The notes below the pieces were generated by a model. That model did not search any database, was not told the DNA's origin, and saw nothing but the letters and a program-made list of their open reading frames with translations. Positions 19,903 through 35,332 of a DNA stretch of 64,000 nucleotides are shown here, piece by piece; positions within the stretch are counted from its first letter, which is position 1; every line of letters begins with the position of its first letter. The stretch lies in assembly GCA_038503065.1 (NCBI GenBank), contig JBCAMK010000012.1, forward strand, positions 310,001-374,000, read 5' to 3'. Position numbers and translations under genes: made by a program. The stretch comes from Paragyromitra xinjiangensis (lineage: Eukaryota; Ascomycota; Pezizomycetes; Pezizales; Discinaceae).

Positions 19903-21204
19903 TGCGTTGTTGCGGGGACTAAGAATAAGTCAGAACTATCATGGTGGAGCAATCCCCCGAGGGGAAATATAAGGTCGTGACAAGAGTTTCAGGCAACCCG
20001 TGAGACTGCTTTAGCGCACGGACGCCTGAAGAATCCACCACTTCCAGTACAATCCCGTGACTGGAATAAATACGCGCCTACGGATATCCACCTCGCTAAA
20101 TAAATACAGTAAGAAGCTGAGCTAGTTCCCAATACTTTCCAGTATTCACTCCCGTAATACCAAGCTAGGCGTGATCACGTGACTATAGGCGTTGAGTTGG
20201 ACCACGACTTTGGTGATACACAACATGGCCATTCACCCCTTACCCACTTGCTAGTCCCACCAACCAACAACACCGTCACACCGAAACAACAATCGAGTGA
20301 CATCCGATGAATGACGTCTCACCCTCCAACCAACCGTACCAGGAAATAGCCATGCAAACTACTAAACTTATCCAAATCCTGAAACACGAAAAAAATAGTT
20401 TTTATAGAACAATTTCGGTCAACCATGCACGCACACTCCATTTTAAGTACCCATTAATAACCTCTACTACCTCTACCCAGTTAACAAGTCCGTCCCCCCC
20501 TCGCAAAAATAAACGCTCAGGTTGAACCAACGGTGCAAAAGCCCAGTTATAAAACCCCTGGTACACGTTAAAAGAAAAAGAAATCGAAGGAAGAAATTAA
20601 AAAGGAAGGAATTCAAAAAGGTATATAAAAGAGAATATAAAAAACGCCATGAAATACAAAACACAAACATAAAAAAACAAAAGCCGTGGTCCTTCTTCAT
20701 TGAGAATGGATGAAATGAGTATGCATCTCCTTTTGCTCCTCAACCCTTAGCTGGCTTTACCTTTTTTTTCGAGAAACATGAGAAAAAGAAGTAATAGAAC
20801 AGGTCAGTTAAAGAAAAAAGAAAAAAGGAAGAGAAGACATAAAGTAACATAAAAGGGCAGTTAAACATGAAAAATAGCGCATAAGACACACAAAAAGGCT
20901 CACAGATGCTCGCAGTTCATAAACATCGGTATCAGAGAAAATGCCCTATCTTCATCTTAAGCTTACCCACCGGGATATCGTGAAGAAAAAAAAAGTGAAG
21001 AATAAAAATCACTCCACACCCCCTGCCCTCTCCCGCCCACCAAGAGCTCACACCGAACACAGCCCAGAAAATTTACACATTTCCGCTAACTATTCGAAAC
21101 CAAACCCAAGCCAAATCCGACCCAAAATCTAATCATACTCCCTCCTTGCCAACCCTACAGCATTGATACGCATCTGCTTCCATCCTCAGCTTCAAAGTGG
21201 TGGA
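19903..21204. other. Intergenic region, 1.3 kb
   Basis: Upstream sequence of the 910-residue protein gene and 3' sequence of cla4. It is A-rich around 20540-20900. I see no gene, RNA or repeat that I can support. Confidence 0.5.
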
Positions 21205-23928
<2,724 letters not shown>

Positions 23929-26900
23929 GGTGTTCTGTATGCAGTTTGGGGGGTGAGGAGGATTAATGATGAAAGAAACCACCTCTACCTGTTTAGGAAG
24001 AAATTCAATGTGCCAGGGCGAGAGGGGAAGGTGTAGCAAGTGGGCAAGCAGATAATCTAGCTGGTCCGAATTCTAAGCCGTCAAGAAGAAGAAAAAATAA
24101 TTGATGGGGCCGAAATCGAGTTGCAGTGATAGGGCAGTTTGGGAGGTTGTGGATGTGAAAGCGTGGTGGAGACCCAGTGGGGGGGGGTTGTTGGCGGGCA
24201 GGAGAACGCGAAAAAGCCCCTTAACGGCGGTCACTTCGAGGATGAGTAACGGAAGTCTGGAGGGGCGCACAGCCGCTAGAAACTCTAGTTCAACTTCTTT
24301 CTATTTTTCTCACTCGTCCCTTTTCGTGAATGGTCCTATTGCTTCCCTCTCCTTCTTTCCCGTTCGTAATCGAGGTGAGGATCAAGAACTGCAAGAGCTT
24401 CTTTCTCGCTATTGGCTCGTGTCTTTCTTCTTCGGCTAGTTGCAGCACAAGCAGTCTGGCGAGGCCGGTGAGATGCAGGATTCAGCAGGCAAAGCTAGGT
24501 AGCTTTGTGAACGAAGAGAGGTAGGCTTACCGACCTGTAGATATGCGTGAACAGCGAATATCTTTTTGACCGAGCAGTAAGCGGCGCGGCTTGTTCTCAA
24601 TGGTCTGTAGATAGATAGGGAGGATGAGAGTCACAGATGCCTTTGCTGGCCAGAACAGAGATTCCGGGGAAGGGAGGAAGGGGGGACCTCAAATGGGGGG
24701 CCTCAGATAGAGACCGACAGATACCTAGAACGGCGGTCGGAGTATAGAAGCTACGATATGTAGGTCTATGTATTTGTCTACGTCGTTGTCGGGTGCTGCT
24801 CTGCTCTGCTGTGGCTGCCTTGGTTGTGGTTGTGGGGTACCGACTACCTACCTAGGGCTGGCTTCCTGCGCTGCTTGCTGCTGCTGGTTGCTGTGCTGAA
24901 GCGGGAACCGACTGCAACTCGAGAATCGAGATTCAAAGAAGGGGGCAGCAGCACTGGACTAGAAACAGAAGCAGCAGAAAAAGAAAAGCAAAGAAGAAGC
25001 ACAGCTGCTCCATCGAAAAAAGAACATCCATCGCCGTCAGCTTCATCTCCATCCTACATTAACCCGAAACCCTAAACCTTGCTGTTCCTGTCCGAATTCT
25101 ATTCCATCTGTCTGTTCCTGGGGTTTCTTCCCCTCTTCACCACCTTGGCGTGCCTCATCCCAAAATAGATTCGTTCGTTCTCAATTCCAAAGCCCCATTG
25201 CAGATCTCTACATGCAACAGCGAAACACTACAAATGTGATCCTCAAGAGCAATAATAACAGCAACCAATTCCACTATAGATTGACCTGGCCATGAGTACG
25301 TACTCTTCATTGCGTAAAAATTGCAAATAGAAAATCCAAAACAAGTGCACAGCAGGAGTTCGAGATCGTCGTCTCAGGTTTAGTATCTCCAGCCAATACT
25401 CTCGACAATAGCCTTGTAAACTATCTTCCAGGCCCATGGATTTGTCAAAGGACTCGGATAAATCTGAGTGCACCTTTGATAAAGTTCAACCTATGGCAGC
25501 CACCATGTGACAGCCACAAACCCCATCGGAACTTCCCCTCGACGGCTCAGCCGCCCAGGAATTCTGGCACTCGAAACCCACCGTCGGAAATGATGATCCA
25601 ATTCCCACCTTCCCAACGTTTTGGACACGGCTTGCCGTATCTAACGCCGATCTCGAGCCTCTTGTTCAGTCATTTTAGTGGCTGGAGTCGTGCATGTGGG
25701 AAGCACTCATCTCAGTTTACGATTAATTATCTATCTTGGCAGAATTTAACTTTACCATCCACACATATATATGCCTCTAACCTGTGACGCTGAGGCGCCT
25801 CCCTACGACACATGCAAGCAATCCGTTCATTGTTCTACAAACCCGTACCAACCCCGTGGGCGCGGGAGGGAGGCCGAGAATGAAATATAGCCGCCCTGCA
25901 CTTAATTTCTAGCCCAGCCGGGAAACGCGGCGGGAGAGGGGGGGAACACGGAGCAGATACGTCTTTATTCTACCATCATCTCGTAGGAATGGGGTGCGTG
26001 GGAAATTGGCGCCAGATCCTGGGTATGAACCTTAAAAAAAAGGAAGTCACATAATTTATCGTACCATTTTTACTTTATTTTTTTGAGGGGTGGTCGTCAA
26101 CATAAAGATGGCAACTGCACTAGTACACACAGCAACCCCAATAATTGAAAAAAAACAATCCTTTTGTAAAAATAAAAACTATAAAAATAAGCAATTGCAT
26201 TTAATCCTTCCTTCTGGCACAATATCCAACATATGCGTCACTTTTAAGAGTAATCACGCACACTTCTTACCCCTCCATATACCAGCGGCGCGTAACTTCC
26301 CCGCCAAACCAACCGCATGGTACACAACGTGTCCCGGGTTGCCATTCTTAGACGCCCTACCCACCTTATCGATAACCTATTTTCTTCTTTCTCGAAGAAA
26401 AAAAAAGAACCCGTCGCACCAGCACAGCCTTACGTCAACTGGGCGGTTACCACAACTTGGTCACGTTCGCGATGCATAAGGAAGGTGCCAAAAAAAAACA
26501 CTGCATTACGGAAAGAGGTATTTATACGTGAGATGAGGATGTTGGAACGTGTGCGACTCTGGTCCCACACATCGTTGCTTACATGCACAATTGATGAGGT
26601 GAGAGCGATATGAGATCGGGAGTTGGCATCTGATACTAAGATGCAGGGCAAAAATATAGTTTGGGGCGAAAAAAAAGAATCCTGAACATATATTGTAACA
26701 GCCAAGATAAACAGTTATGTAACTACTCTCGACAATCATTGCCCATTCCTAAAAGATCTACTCGAATCCCAAGTAAAAAGTAAAAAGTAAAAAAAATCCA
26801 AGAACGCCACTCCGAATTCCAGTAACTTTTGACCGTCCATCTTCGATCTCTGTAATATCTTACAGATCTAGTACTCCACCCCGCATCCCCGCCCTTTGTA

Positions 26901-27037
26901 CACAAGGTTTTGTTTGTGCATTCCGCAAAATTTAGCTCGCATCATAGAAATGATCATGATGCCCTTTAAATACTGGAAACCCTTTATACAACTCGCATCA
27001 AAGTTTCGTTCCGCCCACCTTGTATTCTCGTGATTAC
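23929..27037. other. Intergenic region, 3.1 kb
   Basis: The first 1.1 kb probably holds the promoter and leader of cla4. From 25100 to 27037 there are scattered short open frames without recognisable content and several A- or T-runs. No repeat element or RNA gene was found. Confidence 0.5.
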
Positions 27038-27570
27038 TCAGTCGATATCCATCTCTGCTTCCGCCTCTACCGCCTCTTTTTCGGCTTTCTCAGCCTTCTC
27101 GGCCGCCTCAGCTTCCTTCTCAATTACCGCCTTCGCATTCGCCTCTGCAACAGCAGCAGCCCTTGCAGCCAATTTCTCCTGACGTCTCGACAACGGAACC
27201 ACAGAAGCATCTACATCACACCACCAATTAGCCACCACATCCCACAAAACCCCCTCCCCCAACCTAAACAGGCTCACAAACCCGTCATCTCAACAACCCC
27301 TCCTTCACCCGCCTTTCTAACCTCCTCCCCCACTGCCTCCTTCCTCTTCACCGCATAGTACGAATTCCTCTCACTTCTACGAACCGCCTTACTCGACGCA
27401 GTCCTCTCACGGTGCACGCCAGACCCAGATTTCGTAACGGGCTGGTTAGGATCTGTGCGGGCTACTACGGGGCGGGGTCGGGCTTTGGCGCTTGCTTTGA
27501 GACCTGCCTTGCGACTGCGGGCTCGGTTCTTGACTGAGGTTGGGACATTGGGGTTTCCGCGGGAAGGCAT
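27038..27570 (-). CDS. Small basic Ala/Glu-rich protein (possibly an Alb1-type ribosome-biogenesis factor)
   Basis: Two exons: 27570-27282 and 27210-27038. The 71-bp intron has a GTTTGT donor and a TAG acceptor, and CTAAT as branch site. The protein has 153 residues. The N-terminal half is strongly basic (SVKNRARSRKAG, AKARPRP, SSKAVRRSERNSYYAVKRK), and the C-terminal half is a charged Ala/Glu helix (EKLAARAAAVAEANAKA and on, ending EAEMDID). The layout recalls fungal Alb1, a small shuttling pre-60S factor that binds Arx1, but I cannot confirm the family by eye. A weaker alternative donor (GTGAGC, 27277) does not keep the phase. The gene is likely real, because both exons share phase and the composition continues across the junction. 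Confidence 0.6.
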
Positions 27571-30500
27571 CGTGGGTGGTTGTGTTGGTGGGGGTTTGGG
27601 GTTGGTGGGAGCTTGGAAGGAATTTTCGGTGGTAAAAATGTGGGAGATAAACTTGGACCAATCAGGTGTGGGTGTGGAATGCCAAGAATTACGCTAGGTG
27701 TAGATCGTTTCCTAGATGGGGCTTGACATATGCTACTGCCAATGCTTTTAAAGGGAATACGCTCTTCTAGTGTATTTTCGCCCATGATATAGAAATGGGG
27801 TGTAATTGCAAAGTAAGTTCCGTATATATTGTCGTAGGTACAGTATTTCTCAGAACGTTCTACACTGTACCTCTCTGTCAAAAATCGAGGTTTGTTCCAT
27901 CACAGACATTTGCCTGAATACCTTCTAAAAGACAAAGAGCTTCAATACTATACTTAAAGGTTCCATATTTTCTCTTCCGTGATTTTGTCGGCCACGAAGA
28001 CCCGAATACCAACCCTAATACGATGGCAGGTTTAAGTTTGCACCCAGCATAGATGGCTATTCGGTTCGACACTTAAGTGGCCCAAACGACCCTCACCCCA
28101 ACAAACGGGGAAATCAACAGAAGAATAGCAAAGCTCCCTAGGATTATGAAGGAATTCCTTCGTGTGAATGGGAACAATAATCATAATTCGTAGTAGAGTT
28201 CGTTGTGTTAGTACTTTCCTTTGGTAGGCTCAATTATTTGTACCACGCGAACACGAAGCGATAATAAACTCCCGCGCTATGGCTGCCGCAACGCCACATT
28301 AATGTGGCTGAAATTTCGCAAGAACCTATCTCGCAGTATGTAGCGAGCGAAGCTTGAAACCTGCACCGCTATAAAATTAGCGGCATGCCAACAACATAAT
28401 GTAGTTATATCCTAAGGTTATCGTCTTCACTTTGGAAAGGCTATGTCGAACGTTTTTTTTAAAGAATATAGTGCGAGGTTGGGGTATTTATACACGTAAT
28501 TATTGCCTTCTTGATCACAAGTCTCGAAGGGGTTGGATGCTCTAGATTGATATTATACGGTGCGCTATCCTCACTCGCATCCTATCTGTCGCATCCAACC
28601 TTACGATACCCGTAATCAGGTGATATTTCTGAAATAGACCGCTTCTATCCTACAGAACCATACGTTCACCATAGTTTTATATAGCACCTCCACTCCGTTA
28701 AAATCACCAGAATACGAGTACATAGTATTGAAACTGTTTTCTCTAGCGGCCCGATGGGAACTCGAGTCACGCGGTCAAACCTCCTGATACTCCTCACCAG
28801 CCTCGGCCGCCGCCGAGTTCCCTAGGGCGATATTTCCTACCTGCCTTTTTGGGACTGGAATAGGAAACAATGAAGGAACACCGTCTCATAGTATGACTGA
28901 GACTACCCAGCCCGTTATAAGGCATGTACGTGAATCCTAGCCTAGGCCTTGTTACGAGAGCGGGGTCGTGACCGAAGGTTGCCTAAGCTAAGCGGGCACA
29001 AAGAAACGCTGGCGCGACACGCATTGTTTGTGTCTGAAATTTTTGAGGAATACGGCCGTATTCTTTCGTGGGCGATAGAAAATGGACGTACCAGATTTTT
29101 GATTCCAGGGCGGGGGCAAAGGCCCCCCCTTCAAATATCCTGTAGATATCTCTATGAAGATGAAAGTAATTTCTAATATCAAAAGTGGGGAATTTTGAAG
29201 GGGAGGTGTCATTGACATTTTAGATTAGCACTTCGTTCATACCGAAAAATGCTGGATGATTTTGGCTCGGTAGGGGTCTCCCGGGGGTCTTCAGCCTGGA
29301 AATGTCCAGGCTGAGGGCCACCTGATGGTAGGGTAGGAACAGGCAGGAGACGCTCACCTTCACGTTTTGCTAACGGGGGAAGGTTTTCGTGTGGGAATTT
29401 CCAGTTTTTGGGACAATAGCAGTATTAGCAGATGTCAGCGGAGGTGAGGCAGGCAGGGCGTAGGGCTAGATTGGAGGGGCCTGAGTCCATGGCCAAGGAC
29501 ATATAAGATAAGGGGATGTAAGGATAGCGATGAAGGGCGGTGGTGATAACGATGGCGGTGTTGGTTTGAACTGAAACACTGATTAATTACTTACAAAAAG
29601 GTAGTCTTGTACCCGGCACCGTACTGCTGCGTACTGTAACGAATGTATGCCGAGCGGCATATCGTAATATGATGCGTGCGAGCTTGAACTTTAATTGCCC
29701 TGTTTAACCTGATATTCAAATGCCCACAATAAGCAGAATTACACGAGAGATTCCAGAACTAGTAATGAGGCGCTGTAACTTTCATATAACTTTCATATAA
29801 CTTTTAGCCGTAAAAATGCGAGTGATACTTTTTGTGGAGGACTCCCCAGCTGTGATGAGATACACGCAAGTAGGTCCACACCATAATTTTTTTTGAGAAC
29901 TAGGTAGTGTGTCTACAGTAGATACCACAAAAATGGAAGTATTCCCAGAAGCATCAGATTTTTAAGATGGTTGTTACCATTGACGATCCGATAAGATGGT
30001 TGATAAGATGGTTGCCAAGGGCGCGTTCTGGTTGGTGGACGGGAGCTGCCCGGGGTTTTAGCCATGGAGTATCACTCGGTATTTCGGCGCTAGGCTCAAC
30101 TATTGATTGATTGATCGACATTTCATACACGCTAGGCTCAACTGGATAGATTTTTCATACAGGCATCCAGCCCTTAGGCTATGGCAGCGCTAGGCTTAAC
30201 TTATCCCTTTGATTTTTCTATTCTATCAAGTACATCCATCTGGTACAACTCGTCTCAGTCTTAACTGCGTGTAGGGTTTCTTATTTTTGTCACTAAATAA
30301 TCGTGGGTGGTTCGAAGGTCCGAGCTACTTAGGGATGTTCGTGGTAGGCCTCGTTTGTTTCAGGGTCAGCACATACATGTATACTGGCGCTCTCTACATC
30401 TAATATCGGTTGCACAAAAAATAGGGTTCTACCTACATCAATGGTCATGGAATTGATAATTTTAACGATCACTACTGCTTAGCAAATCCCCCAGAAGGGT

Positions 30501-30697
30501 TTAGTCTCCCTTCACTTTTTCTTACATTACATAAACTATAGAACAATAAATACCCTTTGGGGTATTTTAGTATTCAGTTTTATGCTAAGTGGCTAGGATT
30601 TTGCTCCCAGTCCTACAAACTATGCCTACTAAGTCTCTTGGGCAGCTCGAAAGACCTCACTTTCTCACAAATCCTTCATGCTTTGATTTTTCCCTTT
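27571..30697. other. Intergenic region, 3.1 kb
   Basis: No supportable gene. Minor features: a perfect 16-bp palindrome GCCACATTAATGTGGC near 28300, a small hairpin CAGCCTGGA/TCCAGGCTG near 29295, tandem TTTCATATAAC near 29780, tandem ATAAGATGGTTG near 29990, and three dispersed copies of GCTAGGCT(C/T)AAC between 30090 and 30200. Confidence 0.5.
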
Positions 30698-32434
30698 TCA
30701 TCTCCACGTTTTTTCCCCAAAGCCCTTGTAATGGTAATCTTTACTCCCACCCTCTAATCTACCAGATGTTTGGCCTGGCCTTCTATTCTCTACGAGTCTC
30801 TGAATTTGTGTCTCACCCGATGATCCGAGTGATTCAGAGAGCTTGTATGGAGGTGTAGGATGCGGCTGCAAGTTGGATAGATTTTGGAGGGAGCTGTTCC
30901 GTTCCGTATTAACGTCTTGTTCAATGCACCGAGTACAGCAACAGTGGAATCCATAGTTCTCCTTCAAGTACTTTCGCCTTCTTTCCACATGAATTTTATG
31001 TATCAGATCATGGTTGTAGCATATCGTGATCCGATCACCCACTTTTATGAGCTCTATAGCTATGAGGCTAAGGGTTTTTTGCTCTGGATTCCAGAAGACT
31101 CGGCAGTTTGGGCTACAGCTGTGGTTGATATTGCTGATGGTCGGAAACACACCTTCCATTCCATCGTCCAGAGCGAAGCAATTGGCCATCCAAATTTCCA
31201 GAAGCCTCCTAGGAGATGGCATGGAATCTTTGACTGCAAGTGAATTAATATTGTTTATGGATGAGTCTCTTCGCCAATTACTCAAAGCTAAGAACTCATT
31301 TCGCGAATCAGCAGAAAGCTGTAAAAATCGGGTGATCATTGGATGATAGTCTTGACGCGGCTGACCCGAATCTCTGCTGATGATCCTTAGCTCTTCCTTC
31401 GTGATGAGCATAAGTGGTGTTTCCTTCAAGACGATTCCATTTTTAGGAATAGTGTGAATTCCACCAGCGATAGCTTTAACCACGGTAAGCATATTTCGCC
31501 CTTGGAGTCCCCCAGGCAAGCCAACTAGCTTGTTTTGTTGTAGTTCAACTTTTTGGCTATTGAGAGGATTTCTAGCATAGTTACTATTGTAGCCAGTAGG
31601 ATATGTAGGATAGATTCGAAGCATTTTTTCCAAATCCTTAGCACATCGATCGCAGGCACATTTGAACCCATACCAGCAGAGCATGAAGTCATGTCTCTCC
31701 CCACAAGAACCATCGAAGTTATGATAAGGTATCGTGATTTCATCCCCAGCTGCGATATTTCGACGTGACTCGATTATAACCCACCGGTTATCTCCATCAA
31801 TTGAGTCGTCTGTTCCAAAGGTGTCAAAGGTACAGTTAGAATCACAGCTGTGATTAATAATCGCGCATCGAAAACAAATACCCGTCAACTTCGGAGAAAT
31901 CCTAAGCCTGTTAGTTAGAAACTTGCCGACAAGGGTACGTCCGTTTGGGCGTTTCCCTGGGCTCCATTTTCTAGATGGAAACTGTTTTTCAAAACCATTA
32001 TAAAGCGACATGATATCCGACTGATCTCCTTTGGGGAGTTTCATAAAATCTTCCACCAATCCAACATTTTCAAACCCGCTGCTGATCAATTCCGGGTTAC
32101 ACCAGAACTTATTATCCTCTTCTTCTGTAAGTGGCCCATGAACAAGGGAAGGTTTCTCAATAAGAATTGCTTCACCAGCCGGAATATCCTCTGCCGCAAA
32201 AACCCCTAAACCTTTCCTTGGACTAGGCCTCACGCAGCAGCTATAGAGTAAATCCGATACTGTAGATTCATCAGACTTGCGCTCATCGTTTTTACTCTCA
32301 GAAGAGAAAGCATATTGTCTTTTGCTGTCCTTCCTTGAAATTTTTATGTGGGGCCCAAAAAGTGAAGGCTGGCCGTTTTTGGCATCCATGACTGTACAGC
32401 AGCTGTTATTATTCCGCTGGCCTTTTGACACCAC
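30698..32434 (-). CDS. Protein with two SET domains
   Basis: Single exon, 578 residues. The first SET domain covers about 68-265: the GLGVFA opening, GEAILIEKP, the NHSCDSN core (194-200), GDEITIPY, and a post-SET-like FKCACDRC. The second covers about 315-503: a reduced opening (AGGIHTIPKNGIVLKETP, without the Gly-x-Gly-Val-Phe-Ala motif), the full NHSCSPNC core (437-444), GDRITICYNHD, and FHCCCTRC. SET proteins transfer methyl groups from S-adenosylmethionine to lysines. Fungal single-SET proteins of this RPSPRKGLGVFA kind are numerous and mostly uncharacterised, and two in one chain is unusual. The tyrosine needed for catalysis is visible in both (IPYHNF, ICYNHD). The weak opening suggests that the second domain may be impaired in cofactor binding. 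An alternative start lies 15 codons downstream (32389). Confidence 0.85.
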   Translation of the reverse strand: MVSKGQRNNNSCCTVMDAKNGQPSLFGPHIKISRKDSKRQYAFSSESKNDERKSDESTVSDLLYSCCVRPSPRKGLGVFAAEDIPAGEAILIEKPSLVHGPLTEEEDNKFWCNPELISSGFENVGLVEDFMKLPKGDQSDIMSLYNGFEKQFPSRKWSPGKRPNGRTLVGKFLTNRLRISPKLTGICFRCAIINHSCDSNCTFDTFGTDDSIDGDNRWVIIESRRNIAAGDEITIPYHNFDGSCGERHDFMLCWYGFKCACDRCAKDLEKMLRIYPTYPTGYNSNYARNPLNSQKVELQQNKLVGLPGGLQGRNMLTVVKAIAGGIHTIPKNGIVLKETPLMLITKEELRIISRDSGQPRQDYHPMITRFLQLSADSRNEFLALSNWRRDSSINNINSLAVKDSMPSPRRLLEIWMANCFALDDGMEGVFPTISNINHSCSPNCRVFWNPEQKTLSLIAIELIKVGDRITICYNHDLIHKIHVERRRKYLKENYGFHCCCTRCIEQDVNTERNSSLQNLSNLQPHPTPPYKLSESLGSSGETQIQRLVENRRPGQTSGRLEGGSKDYHYKGFGEKTWR

Positions 32435-33367
32435 CCCGTGAGATCACCTAAAGTTAGCCTATCTATTTAGACTATTGTTCTGCTGAAAGCACGGACTAAA
32501 TATTCTTGCCTTAGGGTTTCGAGAAGTAGAAAAAAAAAAACCAGAGCAGTAATTTCAAGATGGAATCGATAAGTTGAATAGATGAAAAGGGGGAAAGAGT
32601 CGAGCTCGAGAAATTGAGCTATCAGAGATGGATCTAAATATCTAAAATTGGTCAGATGACGATAGTTTATGGTTACTAGCGTAGCGGGGAAAAGCGTCGC
32701 ATTTACACTGAGTATCGCCCACATCTCCCGGCCAGAAGCCAACGATCTTATTTCGAAACATCTCATGGTTATTAAGGTTTGTCTCCAGGAGTCTTATATT
32801 TTAGTAGATATCTATTAGAATAAATTGAGCTTATTTTATTTAAGCTCTATGTTTAGGCCAAAAGATTCTACCATAACCCAGGTGGTAGGATGTGCTTGAT
32901 GAATCCATCGTCATCGTCATCAGGCCGAAAGATTTAGCATCATATACAATCACTCATGAGTTTAGCGAACCAAAATGTCGGTGTATTGGTATCTCATCAA
33001 ACACCAGGGACCAAGAAACAGCCAATATCCCACTGCGTAAACCGCGGGAACATCCGGTAGTTCTAGAAGTTCTCACGAGATGACCAATAAGAGTAGACCT
33101 ATGAGGATGCGATATTACTCACGAGTCCCTATGGAGATTTTCAACTGATGGTATTTCAAGCACACGTATTTACACTTCCTAATATAATATGATATATACA
33201 TATTTTCCGTCGCGTTCCCAAGAAATCTTTGCTCTTATAAATAATTTCAACTACCGCATTTCAAAAAACGGGGGGTGTATCCTACGGCGATGCTCTCGAG
33301 CATCACGACCTATCACTCATGCTATCTTGCGAGTACGATCCAAGCCTATCCTCTAGCTAACCCCAAC
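32435..33367. other. Intergenic region, 0.9 kb
   Basis: Promoter side of the SET gene and 3' side of the acyl-CoA ligase gene. It contains an AT-rich imperfect palindrome GAGCTTATTTTATTTAAGCTC near 32828. No gene seen. Confidence 0.5.
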
Positions 33368-35332
33368 TCATAGCTTCGCTTTATAATCAGAAACATCCAT
33401 CACCTCATTCTTCGCCATCTCTTTCAAAACTTTCTTCATTATCTTCCCCGACTATTCATTTTTAATCAGCCCCTCCCCAGCAAAACAGCAATCAAATACA
33501 CCAGGGGAAAACAAGACATACCGGATTCCTAGGAATCTCCTTCTCAAACACAACCCCGCCCGTAAGCCACTTATATCTGGTGGCTCTCTCCTGTACCCAT
33601 TTCCTCACATCCTCCACGGTCAGCGTAACGCCAGCTTTCGGAACCACGTATGCCCGAGGCCTCTCGTCTTCAGCGAAAGGAATCCCAATAACCGCCGCAT
33701 CTGCAATCCCCGGATGCTCTAGCAATAGCCCCTCTAGCTCCGCTGGCGCAACTTGATTCCCTTTCACTTTGATGAGTTCCTTTTTCCGATCCACGATGAA
33801 CCATTTGCCCTTGGCGTTGTAATATCCGATGTCACCGGTCTTTAGCCATCCGTCGGACGTAATGGTTTCGGCGGTGGCTTTGGGGTTCTTGTAATAGCCT
33901 TTCATGACGTTAGGGGCACGAATGCAAATCTCGCCTTCGGCATTAACGGGAAGCTCGATGGTTTCGTCCGAGGTGCTGACGACCTAGAGGTAGTTGTTAA
34001 GGGATGTTACGGCCCCAAATGCGGAGATATGACCGGAATACCTTTCCTTCACAGTTTGGGAATAACTCTCCTATGGCCCCAGATTCATCTACGTCATCTG
34101 GATGGAAGCCCATGACCGAGCACGTCGTTCTTGACCACCAAAGCCGTTAGTAATCTGCACTAAGTGACATCTCATGATCAAGAGGAAAATTACATACTCC
34201 GTCATCCCCCATCCCTGCTTCAAATTAATGGCCTCTTTAGGTCCTCGCCCTCTGTTAACTCTCTCTTCAACCATCTTTGCAATATCCCTGCTCAATGGCG
34301 CCGCCCCACTCCCTACCGCCGTCAGGCTGCTCAAATCATATTTTGCTACATCAGGATGTTTCGCCAGCGCGACCATAATCGGCGGGACCCCACCAATACT
34401 CGTGATGCGAAATCGTTGGATGCTCGCAAGGAATAAAAGGAAGTCGAATTTGGGAAAGATATATGTTGGAATTTGGCGGAGGGGGGTTAGGGTTGCATAG
34501 TAAGTTTGGCCATAAGCATGATACATAGGGAGGATGCAGATCCACCGGGCAGGATCTGCATGCCTAGGACTTTGGAAACGAACATGAACAACCTGAGCAG
34601 CGTTGGAGACGAAATTTCTGTGTGTAATTTCTACACCCTTTGGTACGCCGGTAGTTCTTGGGGTTTAAGTCAACGTAAGCTAAGTTCCCACGCTAAAAAC
34701 GGAGCGGCTTACCCAGAGGAATAGTTGATAGCAGCTGTCCTGTTGAACTCTTCATCCGTCCTCAGTTCTTCCCACACAAATTTATCTGTGCCTGCCTCAA
34801 AAATATCGCTCCAATGCCTCATCCCCTTTACATCCTCCTTCGACTCCCATCGAATCACGTTCCCAAGTTTATCCATAGATAGCCCATCATCAAACACAAA
34901 TACATTCCGAGAGTCTAATCCCGCTGTCTGGGCAGCATCGATCCCAACATCAATTGAGGTTTTATTGGTAATCAGGAACTTTGCGTCAGAATCCTTAAGT
35001 TGATACGCCAGTTCCCGACTCGTAAACCCTGGATTAGCACCAGTGAAGATCCCCCCTGCGGCAACAATACCAGCGAATACTGCTGGGAAGAATATATTAT
35101 TGCCCGAAAATAGGAGCACACGGTCTCCAGGCTGCAGGCCCATAGCTACGAGGCCAGAAGCGATGCGAAGGACAAGAGCACGATAGGCATGGGTACTAAG
35201 GTAATGGTTGTCGGGATTGAGGCCATCGATGAAGAGGGGTTCTTTGGGAAGTGGATGGGTTGGTGATTTGAAAAGGTAGGTGATGAGGGAGCATCTAGGA
35301 ATATCGCAAGTCCAGCGAGATTTGATGGGCAT
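33368..35332 (-). CDS. Peroxisomal acyl-CoA/4-coumarate-CoA ligase-like enzyme
   Basis: Five exons: 35332-34713, 34656-34198, 34129-34042, 33983-33522, 33451-33368; introns of 56, 68, 58 and 70 bp; 570 residues, normal for the ANL superfamily. It would activate a carboxylic acid to an acyl-adenylate and then to its CoA thioester. Motifs: AMP-binding loop SSGTTGVPKG (205-214), IGGVPPIM, GWGMTE (interrupted by an intron), TGDIGYYNAKG with the ribose-binding Asp, VDRKKELIKVKGNQV hinge, and the catalytic Lys in SGKIMKK near the C-terminus, encoded by the last exon. The chain ends Ala-Lys-Leu, a type 1 peroxisomal targeting signal, so the enzyme probably acts in peroxisomes on a fatty or aromatic acid. 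The substrate cannot be told from sequence. No biosynthetic neighbours are present. Confidence 0.92.

Noticed and set aside
23929..24039. In-frame upstream ATG of cla4 (adds 37 residues)
   Set aside because: The extra residues look like untranslated leader, while MASFQYND starts where Cla4 proteins usually begin.
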